Positions 1 to 9,285 of a stretch of 64,000 nt of DNA are shown here, in pieces. Position numbers and translations under genes: made by a program. Numbering within the stretch: position 1 is the stretch's first letter; each line of letters starts with the position of its first letter. The DNA is from Enterococcus mundtii (lineage in GTDB: Bacteria > Bacillota > Bacilli > Lactobacillales > Enterococcaceae): the NCBI RefSeq assembly GCF_002813755.1, contig NZ_CP018061.1, positions 738,501 through 802,500 on the forward strand. Direction: 5' to 3'. The notes under the pieces are model-generated. The model was not told the DNA's origin. It was given only the letters and a program-made list of their open reading frames with translations, and did no database searches.

Positions 1-2
1 AT

Positions 3-851
3 GATAAATATGAACTTTCACCTAAGCAAAAAAGTATTGGCATTTTATTAGCGGCTTTGATCGTCTATTTCATCGCTGATATCAGAATCGATTCTTTTAC
101 CTTACCATTCTTAGGTTATATCCAATTAGGTTGGCTTAGTTTTCCTGTTACCATTTTTTGGATTTTTGGGATTACTAATGCAGTCAATTTGATTGATGGT
201 TTAGATGGCTTAGCAGCAGGGATATCTTTGATTGGCTTGATGACCATTGGTATTATTGGCTACTTTTTTTTACATGCCTCAACAGTATATATACCTATAG
301 TTATTTTTTGTTTAGTCGCAAGTATCATCGGCTTTTTCCCTTATAATTTTTATCCAGCCAAGATTTATTTAGGAGATACAGGTGCACTTTTCTTAGGCTT
401 TATGATGGCGGTTTTATCTTTACAAGGATTAAAGAATGTTACGTTTGTTTCATCGATTTCTTTGTTGATCATCATGGGGGTACCTGTTACAGATACTTTT
501 TTTGCAATCATTCGTAGAAAAGCGAATCGAGTATCATTTTCTACGGCTGATAAGAAGCATTTGCATCATCGATTGCTCGCTTTAGGCTTTACGCATAAAG
601 GAGCTGTTTTGACGATCTACTCCATTGCTTTGATGTTTTCATTTACTGCAATGATCATGAATTATACGGGAAGCCTTGGAACGATCGCTTTGTTCTTAGT
701 GATGCTATTTGCTGCTATTTTATTATTTGAATTGATCGGATTGATCAATGAAAAATACCAATTTATTCTAAAAACATTACGGTTTTTAGGGAATAAAGAA
801 TACCGTACACAAGTGATGCAGAAATACTTTAAGAAATGGAAAAGACCTTAA
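3..851 (+). CDS. epaA: EpaA/TagO-type undecaprenyl-phosphate glycosyl-1-phosphate transferase (5'-partial)
   Basis: The reading frame is open to the left edge, so the N-terminus lies outside the window. The visible part is a polytopic membrane protein of the MraY/WecA/TagO family, which transfers a sugar-1-phosphate (GlcNAc-1-P in TagO/WecA) from the UDP-sugar to undecaprenyl phosphate at the inner membrane face. Seen directly: the Mg-binding stretch NLIDGLDGLAAG, the loop motif GDTGALFLG, and the HLHHRL signature that marks the WecA/TagO branch rather than MraY. About seven hydrophobic segments remain. It heads the epa cluster and its stop overlaps the next start (TAATG at 849-853), so translation is probably coupled. 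It would prime rhamnopolysaccharide synthesis. Confidence 0.9.
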   Translation, partial: DKYELSPKQKSIGILLAALIVYFIADIRIDSFTLPFLGYIQLGWLSFPVTIFWIFGITNAVNLIDGLDGLAAGISLIGLMTIGIIGYFFLHASTVYIPIVIFCLVASIIGFFPYNFYPAKIYLGDTGALFLGFMMAVLSLQGLKNVTFVSSISLLIIMGVPVTDTFFAIIRRKANRVSFSTADKKHLHHRLLALGFTHKGAVLTIYSIALMFSFTAMIMNYTGSLGTIALFLVMLFAAILLFELIGLINEKYQFILKTLRFLGNKEYRTQVMQKYFKKWKRP

Positions 852-1651
852 TGGAGAACAATAAAAAAATGCCGATTTTAATTAGCATTGTGACAGCAAA
901 TAGTAAAAAAATATTCCAGACATTAGATACGATCATTGCGACGATCGGTGAAGAACCGGCAATTGAATTTCAAATTTTTGATAATAACTCGACACCTGAA
1001 TACCAAGATCGATTACGCGAATATTTAAAATATCCGTTCGTGAATATTTATTTCAATAATGAAAACCGAGGCTTTGGATTTGGTCATAACCATACCTTGC
1101 TCCAAAGCGCTGCACAATATGCGGTGATTTTTAATCCAGATATCTTAGTTGACGAGCAGACGGTGATCGATCTGGTTGCGCTCTTGGAAACGCATCCTGA
1201 ATGTGCGATGTTGGCACCTAAAATCTTGAATGAAGATGGGACGACTCAATACTTGATTAGACAGCGTTTAGCTCTATTCGACTATGTACTACGTTTCATT
1301 CCTTTCAAATTTGTCAAAAAAATGTTTGATCGGCGCTTGACTCGCTTTGAATGTCGTGATTTACCGGAGGATCGTGATTCTTATGTTCGCATGATTTCTG
1401 GTAGTTTTATGGTAGTAGATGTTGCGAAATTTAAATCAATCAATGGGTTTGATACTCGCTACTTTATGTATTTTGAAGATAATGATCTTTGTTTAAGTTT
1501 TGAAAAAGCAAACGAAAAAATCCTTTATACGCCACGTTACAGTGTCATCCATCTATATGGAAAAGGAGCACATCGTAATTTCAAGCTTTTTCGAATCTTT
1601 TTAAATTCAATGATGAAATTCTTCCATAAGTGGGGGTGGACTTTCTTCTAA
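851..1651 (+). CDS. epaB: GT2 rhamnosyltransferase EpaB
   Basis: Family 2 glycosyltransferase, about 266 residues, resembling WbbL/RfbF-type rhamnosyltransferases. Seen: the N-terminal nucleotide-binding segment ISIVTANS, the FDNNST loop, NPDI as the DxD-like position, and FMYFEDNDLC, the typical C-terminal acidic motif of rhamnosyltransferases. No membrane segment, so it acts at the cytoplasmic face. An in-frame ATG at 836 lies inside epaA, but the ATG at 851 overlaps the epaA stop and has GGAAAAG just upstream, so 851 is preferred. By position second in the cluster it should add an early rhamnose to the lipid-linked primer; the exact acceptor is inference. Confidence 0.88.
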   Translation: MENNKKMPILISIVTANSKKIFQTLDTIIATIGEEPAIEFQIFDNNSTPEYQDRLREYLKYPFVNIYFNNENRGFGFGHNHTLLQSAAQYAVIFNPDILVDEQTVIDLVALLETHPECAMLAPKILNEDGTTQYLIRQRLALFDYVLRFIPFKFVKKMFDRRLTRFECRDLPEDRDSYVRMISGSFMVVDVAKFKSINGFDTRYFMYFEDNDLCLSFEKANEKILYTPRYSVIHLYGKGAHRNFKLFRIFLNSMMKFFHKWGWTFF

Positions 1652-2478
1652 TGACACCAGAAATAGCAGTAGTGATCGTATTGTATCACCAAAAAATCAG
1701 CCAATCGCCTTCTTACGATTATTTAAAAACAGCTACGCAAGCTGGGACAGTGGAGTTAGTTATTTTTGATAATAGTCCTGTTGCACATGCTGATGTGCTT
1801 TATTCAGAAAAGAATGTCCATTATCATCATGATCCAGCAAATCCAGGCCTAGCGGTTGCTTACAATTATGCAATTGACCACATTTCTGATACGGTACAGA
1901 CACTTATAACATTAGATCAGGACACTCAGTTAGGTACTGATTATTTAGAAACCGTAGCCGAACTCACTTGGACAACAGAACGAGTAGCTGCGGTTCCCTT
2001 AGTATTTTCTGGTACAAAACAAATCTCTCCGGTGTGGGCAGACCACTATATCAATCGCCACTTCGAAGTGATCGAAGAGCCAGTGGTCACACGTCAGCGT
2101 ATCATGGCAATCAATTCTGGCGCGGCATTCTCGCTCGCATTTTTAAGAGAAATCAATGGCTATAATACCGTGTTCCCACTCGATTTTTTAGATCATTGGC
2201 TTTTTTGGCAAATCAAACAATTAAACAAAGAAATTGCAGTATTACCCACTAGAATAACTCATGATCTCTCAGTATTAGATTATAAAAAAGTCAACGTAAC
2301 ACGCTATCAGTCGATATTGGCTGCTGAGTCGATCTTTTACCAAGAATACGACCGTCAGCATTTAATGCAACATCGGAAGCAGTTAGTATTAAGAATGACA
2401 AAGCAATTTTTGACTGTCAAGAATCGTCAAATCTGGCGAATGACTTTACGTTCGTTTGTTGATAATTGGAAGGTGTGA
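1651..2478 (+). CDS. epaC: GT2 rhamnosyltransferase EpaC
   Basis: Second family 2 glycosyltransferase, about 275 residues. Seen: AVVIVLYHQ at the start, VIFDNSP, the DQDT motif (acidic metal/nucleotide site) near residue 90, and DFLDHWLFWQ in the acceptor region, all typical of bacterial rhamnosyltransferases. The chosen ATG at 1651 overlaps the epaB stop (TAATGA), with GTGGGGGTGG upstream as ribosome site; the GTG at 1630 would add seven residues inside epaB. Predicted cytoplasmic and co-translated with epaB. Likely extends the rhamnan backbone with RmlACBD-made dTDP-rhamnose. Confidence 0.87.
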   Translation: MTPEIAVVIVLYHQKISQSPSYDYLKTATQAGTVELVIFDNSPVAHADVLYSEKNVHYHHDPANPGLAVAYNYAIDHISDTVQTLITLDQDTQLGTDYLETVAELTWTTERVAAVPLVFSGTKQISPVWADHYINRHFEVIEEPVVTRQRIMAINSGAAFSLAFLREINGYNTVFPLDFLDHWLFWQIKQLNKEIAVLPTRITHDLSVLDYKKVNVTRYQSILAAESIFYQEYDRQHLMQHRKQLVLRMTKQFLTVKNRQIWRMTLRSFVDNWKV

Positions 2479-2479
2479 A

Positions 2480-3193
2480 ATGATGCGATCGGTTTGTATA
2501 GCAACCTTTAATGGTGGCGCGTATTTAAAAGAACAATTGGATAGTATCTTAAAGCAACTTTCTCCAGAAGATGAAGTGATTATTTCGGATGATGGTTCAG
2601 TCGATGATACTTGGTCGATCTTAACAGAATATGCACATAATGATCCACGTATCAAACTTTTTGAAGGTCCTAAACAAGGTTTGATCAAAAATTTTGGCTT
2701 TGCGATTGAACAAGCTCAGGGAGACCTGATATTTTTAGCAGATCAAGATGATGTATGGTTAGATGGGAAAGTAGAGAAAATCACACAATACTTTAGCCTT
2801 CATCCAAAACAACTAGTAGTTATTTCAGATTTAGTGATCGTAGATAGCCAGTTGAATGAGATCCATTCCTCATACTTTACCTTTAGGAGATCCAAAGAAG
2901 GCTGGTTGACGAATTTGATTCGTAGTAACTATATCGGTGCAGGGATGGCTTTTCGCTCTTCATTAAAAGAGACGATCTTACCGATACCTGACAATGTACC
3001 GATGCATGACATGTGGATTGGTTTGCTGGCGGGAAATCATGCGGGCTTTATTCGAGAACCCTTGACTCTTTATCGGCGACACGATTTTAATGCAAGTGAA
3101 ATTGAAACGAAGAGTAGTTGGCGCCAGAAAATCGCTTGGCGGATCCATTTGATCCAAGCACTTATACAGCGGAAATGGAAAAAACATCCCTAA
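2480..3193 (+). CDS. epaD: GT2 glycosyltransferase EpaD
   Basis: Third glycosyltransferase in the row, about 237 residues, GT-A fold: SVCIATFNGGAYLKEQLDSI at the N-terminus, ISDDGSVDDT, and FLADQDDVWL as the DxD site, which matches rhamnosyltransferases of the RgpB/CpsI type. ATG at 2480 lies one base after the epaC stop with GGAAGGTG upstream; the longer start at 2456 sits inside epaC and has no ribosome site. Last gene before a putative promoter in front of rmlA, so epaABCD may form a separate transcriptional block. Role in the rhamnan backbone is inferred from family and position. Confidence 0.86.
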   Translation: MMRSVCIATFNGGAYLKEQLDSILKQLSPEDEVIISDDGSVDDTWSILTEYAHNDPRIKLFEGPKQGLIKNFGFAIEQAQGDLIFLADQDDVWLDGKVEKITQYFSLHPKQLVVISDLVIVDSQLNEIHSSYFTFRRSKEGWLTNLIRSNYIGAGMAFRSSLKETILPIPDNVPMHDMWIGLLAGNHAGFIREPLTLYRRHDFNASEIETKSSWRQKIAWRIHLIQALIQRKWKKHP

Positions 3194-3221
3194 AAGATAT
3201 TGTTAAATTCTCAAGAAATCC

Positions 3222-3250
3222 ATGACAAATAGCAGGATTGATGAGATAAT
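3222..3250 (+). promoter_or_regulatory. Putative sigma-A promoter ahead of rmlA
   Basis: ATGACA at 3222-3227, a 17-bp spacer and GATAAT at 3245-3250 (each 5 of 6 to consensus) lie in the only sizeable gap between epaD and rmlA. This would let dTDP-rhamnose synthesis be transcribed apart from epaABCD. Confidence 0.5.
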
Positions 3251-3291
3251 AACAAAAGTGAAAATTCAAAGAAAAAGGAGCGCTTATATTC

Positions 3292-4158
3292 ATGAAAGGA
3301 ATCATCCTTGCGGGAGGAAGCGGAACACGCTTATATCCACTAACAAAGGCAACCTCGAAACAGTTGATGCCAGTCTACGATAAACCAATGATCTATTATC
3401 CAATGTCTATTTTGATGTTGGCAGGTATCAAGGAGATATTGATTATTTCAACACCTCAAGATACCCCACGCTTTAAAGAATTATTTGGAAATGGGCATGA
3501 TCTAGGTATTCACCTTGAATATGCGGTTCAAGAGAGTCCCGATGGCTTAGCTCAAGCTTTTATCATTGGGGAAGAATTTATTGGCGATGATAGTGTTTGC
3601 CTTGTTTTAGGAGATAATATCTACTATGGTGGCGGACTATCAAAAATGTTACAACGTGCTGCCTCTAGAGAAAGTGGAGCGACCGTTTTTGGGTATCATG
3701 TTAATGATCCGGAACGTTTTGGTGTGGTCGAATTTGATGAAAATATGCAAGCTCTCTCTATTGAAGAGAAACCAACAGAACCAAAATCAAATTATGCTGT
3801 CACAGGACTTTATTTCTACGACAACGATGTGATTTCAATTGCAAAAGAAATCAAACCATCTGAGCGTGGTGAATTAGAAATCACTGACGTCAATAAAGCG
3901 TATTTAGAAAGAGGAAAACTTTCTGTAGAGATTATGGGACGTGGTTTTGCTTGGTTAGACACAGGCACGCATGAATCTTTACTTGAAGCTTCTACCTTTA
4001 TTGAAACGATTGAAAAGCGTCAAAACTTAAAAGTTGCTTGTTTAGAAGAGGTGGCTTATCGAATGGGCTATATCGACAAACAACAATTAGCTGTTTTGGC
4101 AGAACCACTGAAAAAAAATCAATATGGTCAATACTTATTAAGATTGGCTGCTGAATAA
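3292..4158 (+). CDS. rmlA: Glucose-1-phosphate thymidylyltransferase RmlA (EpaE)
   Basis: First enzyme of dTDP-L-rhamnose synthesis: glucose-1-phosphate plus dTTP gives dTDP-glucose plus pyrophosphate. The 288-residue length is normal for short-form RmlA. Seen: the pyrophosphorylase signature [11 protein letters not shown] with [15 protein letters not shown], then [10 protein letters not shown] around the active site and EEKPTEPKS (sugar-phosphate binding), followed by [12 protein letters not shown]. Start ATG 3292 follows AAAGGAG. First of rmlA-C-B-(gap)-D; the product feeds EpaB/C/D. Confidence 0.96.
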   Translation: MKGIILAGGSGTRLYPLTKATSKQLMPVYDKPMIYYPMSILMLAGIKEILIISTPQDTPRFKELFGNGHDLGIHLEYAVQESPDGLAQAFIIGEEFIGDDSVCLVLGDNIYYGGGLSKMLQRAASRESGATVFGYHVNDPERFGVVEFDENMQALSIEEKPTEPKSNYAVTGLYFYDNDVISIAKEIKPSERGELEITDVNKAYLERGKLSVEIMGRGFAWLDTGTHESLLEASTFIETIEKRQNLKVACLEEVAYRMGYIDKQQLAVLAEPLKKNQYGQYLLRLAAE

Positions 4159-4171
4159 GGAGTTTTTAGTG

Positions 4172-4744
4172 ATGAAAGTGACGGATACTAAATTAACAGA
4201 TGTTAAAATTATCGAAATGGATGTTTTTGGGGACCATCGTGGTTTCTTTACAGAAAGCTATTCAAAAGCAAAATTTGCGGAACATGGATTAGATTTTGAT
4301 TTTGTCCAAGACAATCACTCTTTATCTGCTGAAGCGGGAGTGATTCGTGGCTTGCATTTTCAAAAAGGGGCATCCGCTCAAACAAAATTGATCCGTGTCA
4401 CTTCAGGAGCAGTCTTAGATGTGATCGTCGATATTCGTAAAGGTAGTCCGACCTATGGACAGTGGGAAAGTTATATCTTATCTGAACACAATCATCGTCA
4501 ATTACTTGTACCTAAGGGATACGCACATGGTTTTGTGACGTTGACACCAAATGTGAATTTCCTTTATAAATGCGATAATTATTATGATGCCGCAGCAGAC
4601 GGTGGGATCGCATTTGACGATCCAGAGTTAGCGATTGATTGGCCGATCGATCTTTCAAAAGCAATCATGTCTGAAAAAGATCATAATCATCCTACACTGA
4701 AAGAATTTGAAGCAGAAAACCCATTTGTTTATGGTGAAATCTAA
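4172..4744 (+). CDS. rmlC: dTDP-4-dehydrorhamnose 3,5-epimerase RmlC (EpaF)
   Basis: Cupin-fold epimerase acting on dTDP-4-keto-6-deoxyglucose, third chemical step of dTDP-rhamnose synthesis. Seen: DHRGFFTESYS, the VIRGLHFQ stretch carrying the catalytic histidine, DVIVDIRKGSPTYG, and PKGYAHGFV, all conserved RmlC blocks. 190 residues, normal size. The ATG at 4172 has AAGGAG about nine bases upstream; an overlapping GTG at 4169 is less likely. Follows rmlA by about 13 bases, so in the same operon. Confidence 0.96.
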   Translation: MKVTDTKLTDVKIIEMDVFGDHRGFFTESYSKAKFAEHGLDFDFVQDNHSLSAEAGVIRGLHFQKGASAQTKLIRVTSGAVLDVIVDIRKGSPTYGQWESYILSEHNHRQLLVPKGYAHGFVTLTPNVNFLYKCDNYYDAAADGGIAFDDPELAIDWPIDLSKAIMSEKDHNHPTLKEFEAENPFVYGEI

Positions 4745-4767
4745 CATTTGATGAGGAGAAATATTAA

Positions 4768-5796
<1,029 letters not shown>

Positions 5797-5905
5797 GAGG
5801 TGAGCAACCAAGCTTCCTCGGACAAGCTGCGTAGATAAGAGTCAAAGACTTCCTCTTATCGGATGTTTTTCTTGCTTGAATAGATAGCTTGAGAGACTCA
5901 ACCTC
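5797..5905 (+). repeat. Intergenic inverted-repeat-bounded segment after rmlB
   Basis: About 109 bases bounded by imperfect inverted ends (GAGGTGAG at 5797, CTCAACCTC at 5897-5905) and carrying an internal hairpin (GATAAGAG ... CTCTTATC). The architecture resembles the elements at 10519 and 28701, but the core does not align with them by eye, so membership in the same family is uncertain. Confidence 0.35.
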
Positions 5906-5923
5906 TTTTAAATAGTCAATGAA

Positions 5924-5958
5924 GGGGCACTGCGTTTAACTGACGCTGCCCCTTTTTT
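5924..5958 (+). terminator. Rho-independent terminator between rmlB and rmlD
   Basis: GGGGCA...GCGT pairs with ACGC..TGCCCC around a seven-base loop and is followed by TTTTTT. A strong intrinsic terminator inside the epa operon; it splits rmlACB from rmlD and the genes beyond. Confidence 0.85.
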
Positions 5959-6000
5959 CATGAAAAAGTTTTTAAGAGCGCTTGATGGATGCTCATCCTC

Positions 6001-6069
6001 TCGAAAAGCGAGAACCGATATGGTAGAATAAGCTTGGTTCTTAGAACGTGGTTAGAACATAACTGTTCT
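6001..6069 (+). promoter_or_regulatory. Putative extended -10 promoter with AGAAC palindromes before rmlD
   Basis: TCGAAA (6001-6006), a 17-bp spacer and TAGAAT (6024-6029) preceded by TGG form an extended -10 promoter downstream of the terminator at 5924. AGAACC (6011-6016) and GGTTCT (6036-6041) flank the -10 box, GTTCTTAGAAC (6037-6047) is a perfect palindrome, and AGAACA/TGTTCT (6054-6059, 6064-6069) form another inverted pair. This looks like a multi-site operator over the start of the rmlD transcript; the regulator is unknown. About 175 further bases before rmlD show nothing recognisable. Confidence 0.45.
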
Positions 6070-6245
6070 GCCGTTGTTTTGGGGTAAGGGGAGAGAAAGA
6101 TACCGTTATTTTTGTCCAATACTCCGAACAAACAGTTGAATGAATCGTCTTCAAAAGATAAAGCGTTCATTAAAGACAACAAGAAAGCTAATGATATTTT
6201 TACAAAAACAATTTAAAAATAAATAAATCAAGGAGCGATTGCGTT

Positions 6246-7097
6246 ATGTTTTTATTAACAGGTGGAAATGGTCAACTTGGTACCGAGTTACGTCATTTAT
6301 TAGATGAGAAAGGGTTAGATTATGTTTCGACTGACGCCCAAGAACTGGATATCACGGATGCAGAAAAAACAATGACTTATATCACAGACTTAAAGCCTGA
6401 AGTCATCTTCCATTGTGCAGCCTATACTGCTGTCGATAAAGCAGAAGACGAAGGAAAAGAATTAGATGAAAAAATCAATGTAGACGGAACGAGAAATGTT
6501 GCATTGGCAGCGAAAGCAGTGAATGCGAAATTGATTTATATCAGTACCGATTATGTCTTTGATGGTAAAAAAGAAGATGAAGAATATCTAGAAGATGATG
6601 CAACGAATCCATTGAATGAATATGGTCGTACAAAACTACTAGGCGAACAAGCAGTGCAGGAAATTTTAGAAGATTATTATATTATTCGTACGTCATGGGT
6701 ATTTGGCGTATATGGTCATAACTTTGTTTATACGATGCAACGTTTGGCACAAACCCATGATCGATTAACAGTGGTCAATGACCAATTTGGACGTCCGACA
6801 TGGACACGCACACTAGCTGAATTTATGGTCTATGTAATCGAAGAAAAAGTACCATATGGTGTTTATCATCTATCAAATGAGAATAGTTGTTCATGGTATG
6901 AATTCGCAAAAGAAATCTTAAAAGATACAGCAGTAGAAGTAGCACCTGTTACTTCAGCTGAATATCCACAAAAAGCAACACGTCCACAATATTCAGTGAT
7001 GAGCCTGAAAAAAACGGAAAATCTTGGTTTTATTATTCCAACGTGGCAAGAAGCACTTGAACAAATGTTACAAGCTTCTGAAAAATTAAACAAATAA
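6246..7097 (+). CDS. rmlD: dTDP-4-dehydrorhamnose reductase RmlD (EpaH)
   Basis: Final step of dTDP-L-rhamnose synthesis, NAD(P)H reduction of the 4-keto group. Seen: TGGNGQLGTEL (Rossmann), ISTDYVFDG (the Ser/Thr-Asp-Tyr-Val-Phe-Asp-Gly signature of RmlD) and YGRTKLLGE (YxxxK). 283 residues, normal. ATG 6246 follows AAGGAGCGA. Unlike rmlA, C and B it has its own upstream terminator and putative regulated promoter, so the last pathway step may be controlled together with epaP onwards. Confidence 0.96.
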   Translation: MFLLTGGNGQLGTELRHLLDEKGLDYVSTDAQELDITDAEKTMTYITDLKPEVIFHCAAYTAVDKAEDEGKELDEKINVDGTRNVALAAKAVNAKLIYISTDYVFDGKKEDEEYLEDDATNPLNEYGRTKLLGEQAVQEILEDYYIIRTSWVFGVYGHNFVYTMQRLAQTHDRLTVVNDQFGRPTWTRTLAEFMVYVIEEKVPYGVYHLSNENSCSWYEFAKEILKDTAVEVAPVTSAEYPQKATRPQYSVMSLKKTENLGFIIPTWQEALEQMLQASEKLNK

Positions 7098-7143
7098 GGT
7101 TTTTCCTTAGAAAAAAGAAACAACGAAGAAATTGGAGAATTTT

Positions 7144-9159
7144 ATGGAAAAACAAACAAGAAGTGCAAGGCGAGATAAATCACGACAAACGGAAATAGAA
7201 CAGACGCATCCATTTTTAGATATCCTATTGAAATTGCGTTATGTGATTGGTTTACTGGTGATCGTTATCGTTGTGACATTCAACTTGAATGGTAGTTCGA
7301 TCGGCAGTTGGGATAACTATGTGTCACAAAGAGATGATGGAAAAAAGACGGATGTGATTTTTGGTCAAAATCGAGAAGTTCGTTCAGATGAATGGCTGGT
7401 CCAAACGCCTTTTTATTTCTCTCAAGCAGAATCGGGCTATCCGGTCATCAACGAAGATTATTCATTGAATGGACAAAATATGATCATTGCCTACAATTCA
7501 CCAGTGAAAGATATCACTGTTATCGGTAAACCATTTAACTGGGGATTCTTCTTTTTAGGAAGGGATCGAGGGTTATCTTTTTATTGGGCAATGAAACTGG
7601 TAGTCATGGTCCTGTTAGGATTTGAACTACTGATGATCTTAACGAAACGAAACAAGCCACTTTCGTTGATCGGTTCATTTGCATTGACCTTCTCACCAGC
7701 TGTTCAATGGTGGTTCATGCAACACGTTGGCGATTTGATTTTCTTTACGATTGGTTTAATGGTCGCCTTTTATCATTATTTTTATCAACATGAAAAAAAG
7801 TGGCTGCGCGCATTGATGATGTTACTAGTGGTCATATTCGGTCTCGGCTTTATCTTAGTCATCTATCCGGCCCATCAAGTGATGCTCGCCTATCTATTAG
7901 TTTTTTATTTTGTCGGTTTACTGGTCTATTACCGCAAAAAAATACAATGGGATTGGTTTGACGCTGTATTGATTACTGCTGCGTTGTTGTTTATTGGTAT
8001 TGTCATGTGGCATTTTTGGTCAATTTCTAAAGATGCGTTACTCGCCTCTTTGAATACGTTGTATCCTGGGAATCGAGTAAGTACAGGTGGTAAATGGAAA
8101 TTTAGTGAATTTTTCTATTTCTTAACGAACTGGAAAATCCCATTCGAAGATATCAGTTTCTCAAATAATTCAGAAGTAGCACTATTTTACCATTTCTTCC
8201 CAACTGTCTTTTTAGCAAGTCCATTTGTCTTGTTTGGGAAAAAAGACGACGATCAAAAAATTATTGGTCGGATCTTAATGCTCTTTTGTCTATTCGCGAT
8301 CTTTTGGATCACCATTGGCTTACCTAGAACGATGGCTCAATTGACCTTGTTATCATTTGTCCCACCATTTCGTGCGATCTTGACTTTCAGCTTTGCGGCA
8401 TTTCTATTATCGATTTGGTTTATCGCGTACATTTGGAAACACGATGTCATCCCTACGTGGTATAAATTCGTCTTATTGATTGCTAATGCAGGTATCTATT
8501 ACTATGCGTTACAAGGTTCCAAGATGGAAGGGTATTTCTCTGACCTTGAGCTGATCAGTGTGATTGTTTTGGGAACACTCCTTTTAGCATTTGCACTGTT
8601 TCGACAACGCGTATTTTTCTACCTTTCATTTAGTGCATTGATCATTGCTTCTGGCTTCTTTGTGAATCCAGTTGTCCAAGGAACAGGTGCGATTTTTGAA
8701 AAAACGTTAGCTAAGGAAATCCAAAGAATCGACCAACAAGATCCAGGTCAAGTATGGTTAACCGAAGATGAGCTCTATAACTTCACACCGGCTTTAGGAG
8801 TGAAGGCGTTCAATACGGTCCGCTTTTATCCAGACAAAGCTGCATGGCAATTGATTGATCCAGAAGGGGAATATGAGCGTTTTTACAATCGTTATGCTCA
8901 TACTAGAGCCTTTATTGCTAAAGAAGATACAGCCTTCAAGCTAGATCGTCCAGACATGTTCTCAGTGACTTTGAATTTTGATGATGCTGAAAAGTTAGGC
9001 ATCAAATATGTCGTAACCAAGCGTCCTTTAGATGACTATAACCAGCGTAATGAAGCGCAGTTCACTAAATTATATGGACCAGACGACGATGGGCACATGA
9101 TCTATGAAGTAGCCTATCCAAACTATGCTATTTGGCAAACCCAATCAACAGGTCAATAA
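7144..9159 (+). CDS. epaP: Large polytopic membrane protein EpaP, GT-C-like
   Basis: About 671 residues. A short basic cytoplasmic N-terminus is followed by one membrane segment, an extracytoplasmic loop with NREVRSDEWLVQTPFYF, roughly twelve more hydrophobic segments, and a soluble C-terminal part from about residue 530 (AKEIQRIDQQDPGQVWLTEDEL onward). This layout, with an acidic motif in the first outer loop, is that of GT-C glycosyltransferases using lipid-linked sugars on the outer face; that assignment is inference. Start ATG 7144 has GGAG seven bases upstream; the TTG at 7132 overlaps that ribosome site. epaP after epaH is the E. faecium-type arrangement. Confidence 0.75.
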   Translation: MEKQTRSARRDKSRQTEIEQTHPFLDILLKLRYVIGLLVIVIVVTFNLNGSSIGSWDNYVSQRDDGKKTDVIFGQNREVRSDEWLVQTPFYFSQAESGYPVINEDYSLNGQNMIIAYNSPVKDITVIGKPFNWGFFFLGRDRGLSFYWAMKLVVMVLLGFELLMILTKRNKPLSLIGSFALTFSPAVQWWFMQHVGDLIFFTIGLMVAFYHYFYQHEKKWLRALMMLLVVIFGLGFILVIYPAHQVMLAYLLVFYFVGLLVYYRKKIQWDWFDAVLITAALLFIGIVMWHFWSISKDALLASLNTLYPGNRVSTGGKWKFSEFFYFLTNWKIPFEDISFSNNSEVALFYHFFPTVFLASPFVLFGKKDDDQKIIGRILMLFCLFAIFWITIGLPRTMAQLTLLSFVPPFRAILTFSFAAFLLSIWFIAYIWKHDVIPTWYKFVLLIANAGIYYYALQGSKMEGYFSDLELISVIVLGTLLLAFALFRQRVFFYLSFSALIIASGFFVNPVVQGTGAIFEKTLAKEIQRIDQQDPGQVWLTEDELYNFTPALGVKAFNTVRFYPDKAAWQLIDPEGEYERFYNRYAHTRAFIAKEDTAFKLDRPDMFSVTLNFDDAEKLGIKYVVTKRPLDDYNQRNEAQFTKLYGPDDDGHMIYEVAYPNYAIWQTQSTGQ

Positions 9160-9285
9160 AAATTTGTAGTTTGAAGAAGATGTGTGCTAAAAATGGAGAT
9201 ATTGGATTAGCCAGAGACCTTATTGGTTACGCTGATCCAATCATCCATTCTTAAAAAGTATTATTTAGAAGAGGAGGTGGAAACC

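Noticed and set aside
5958..6182. 74-codon reverse-strand ORF in the rmlB-rmlD gap
   Set aside because: No ribosome site, runs through the terminator and AGAAC palindromes, and shows no protein-like conservation pattern.
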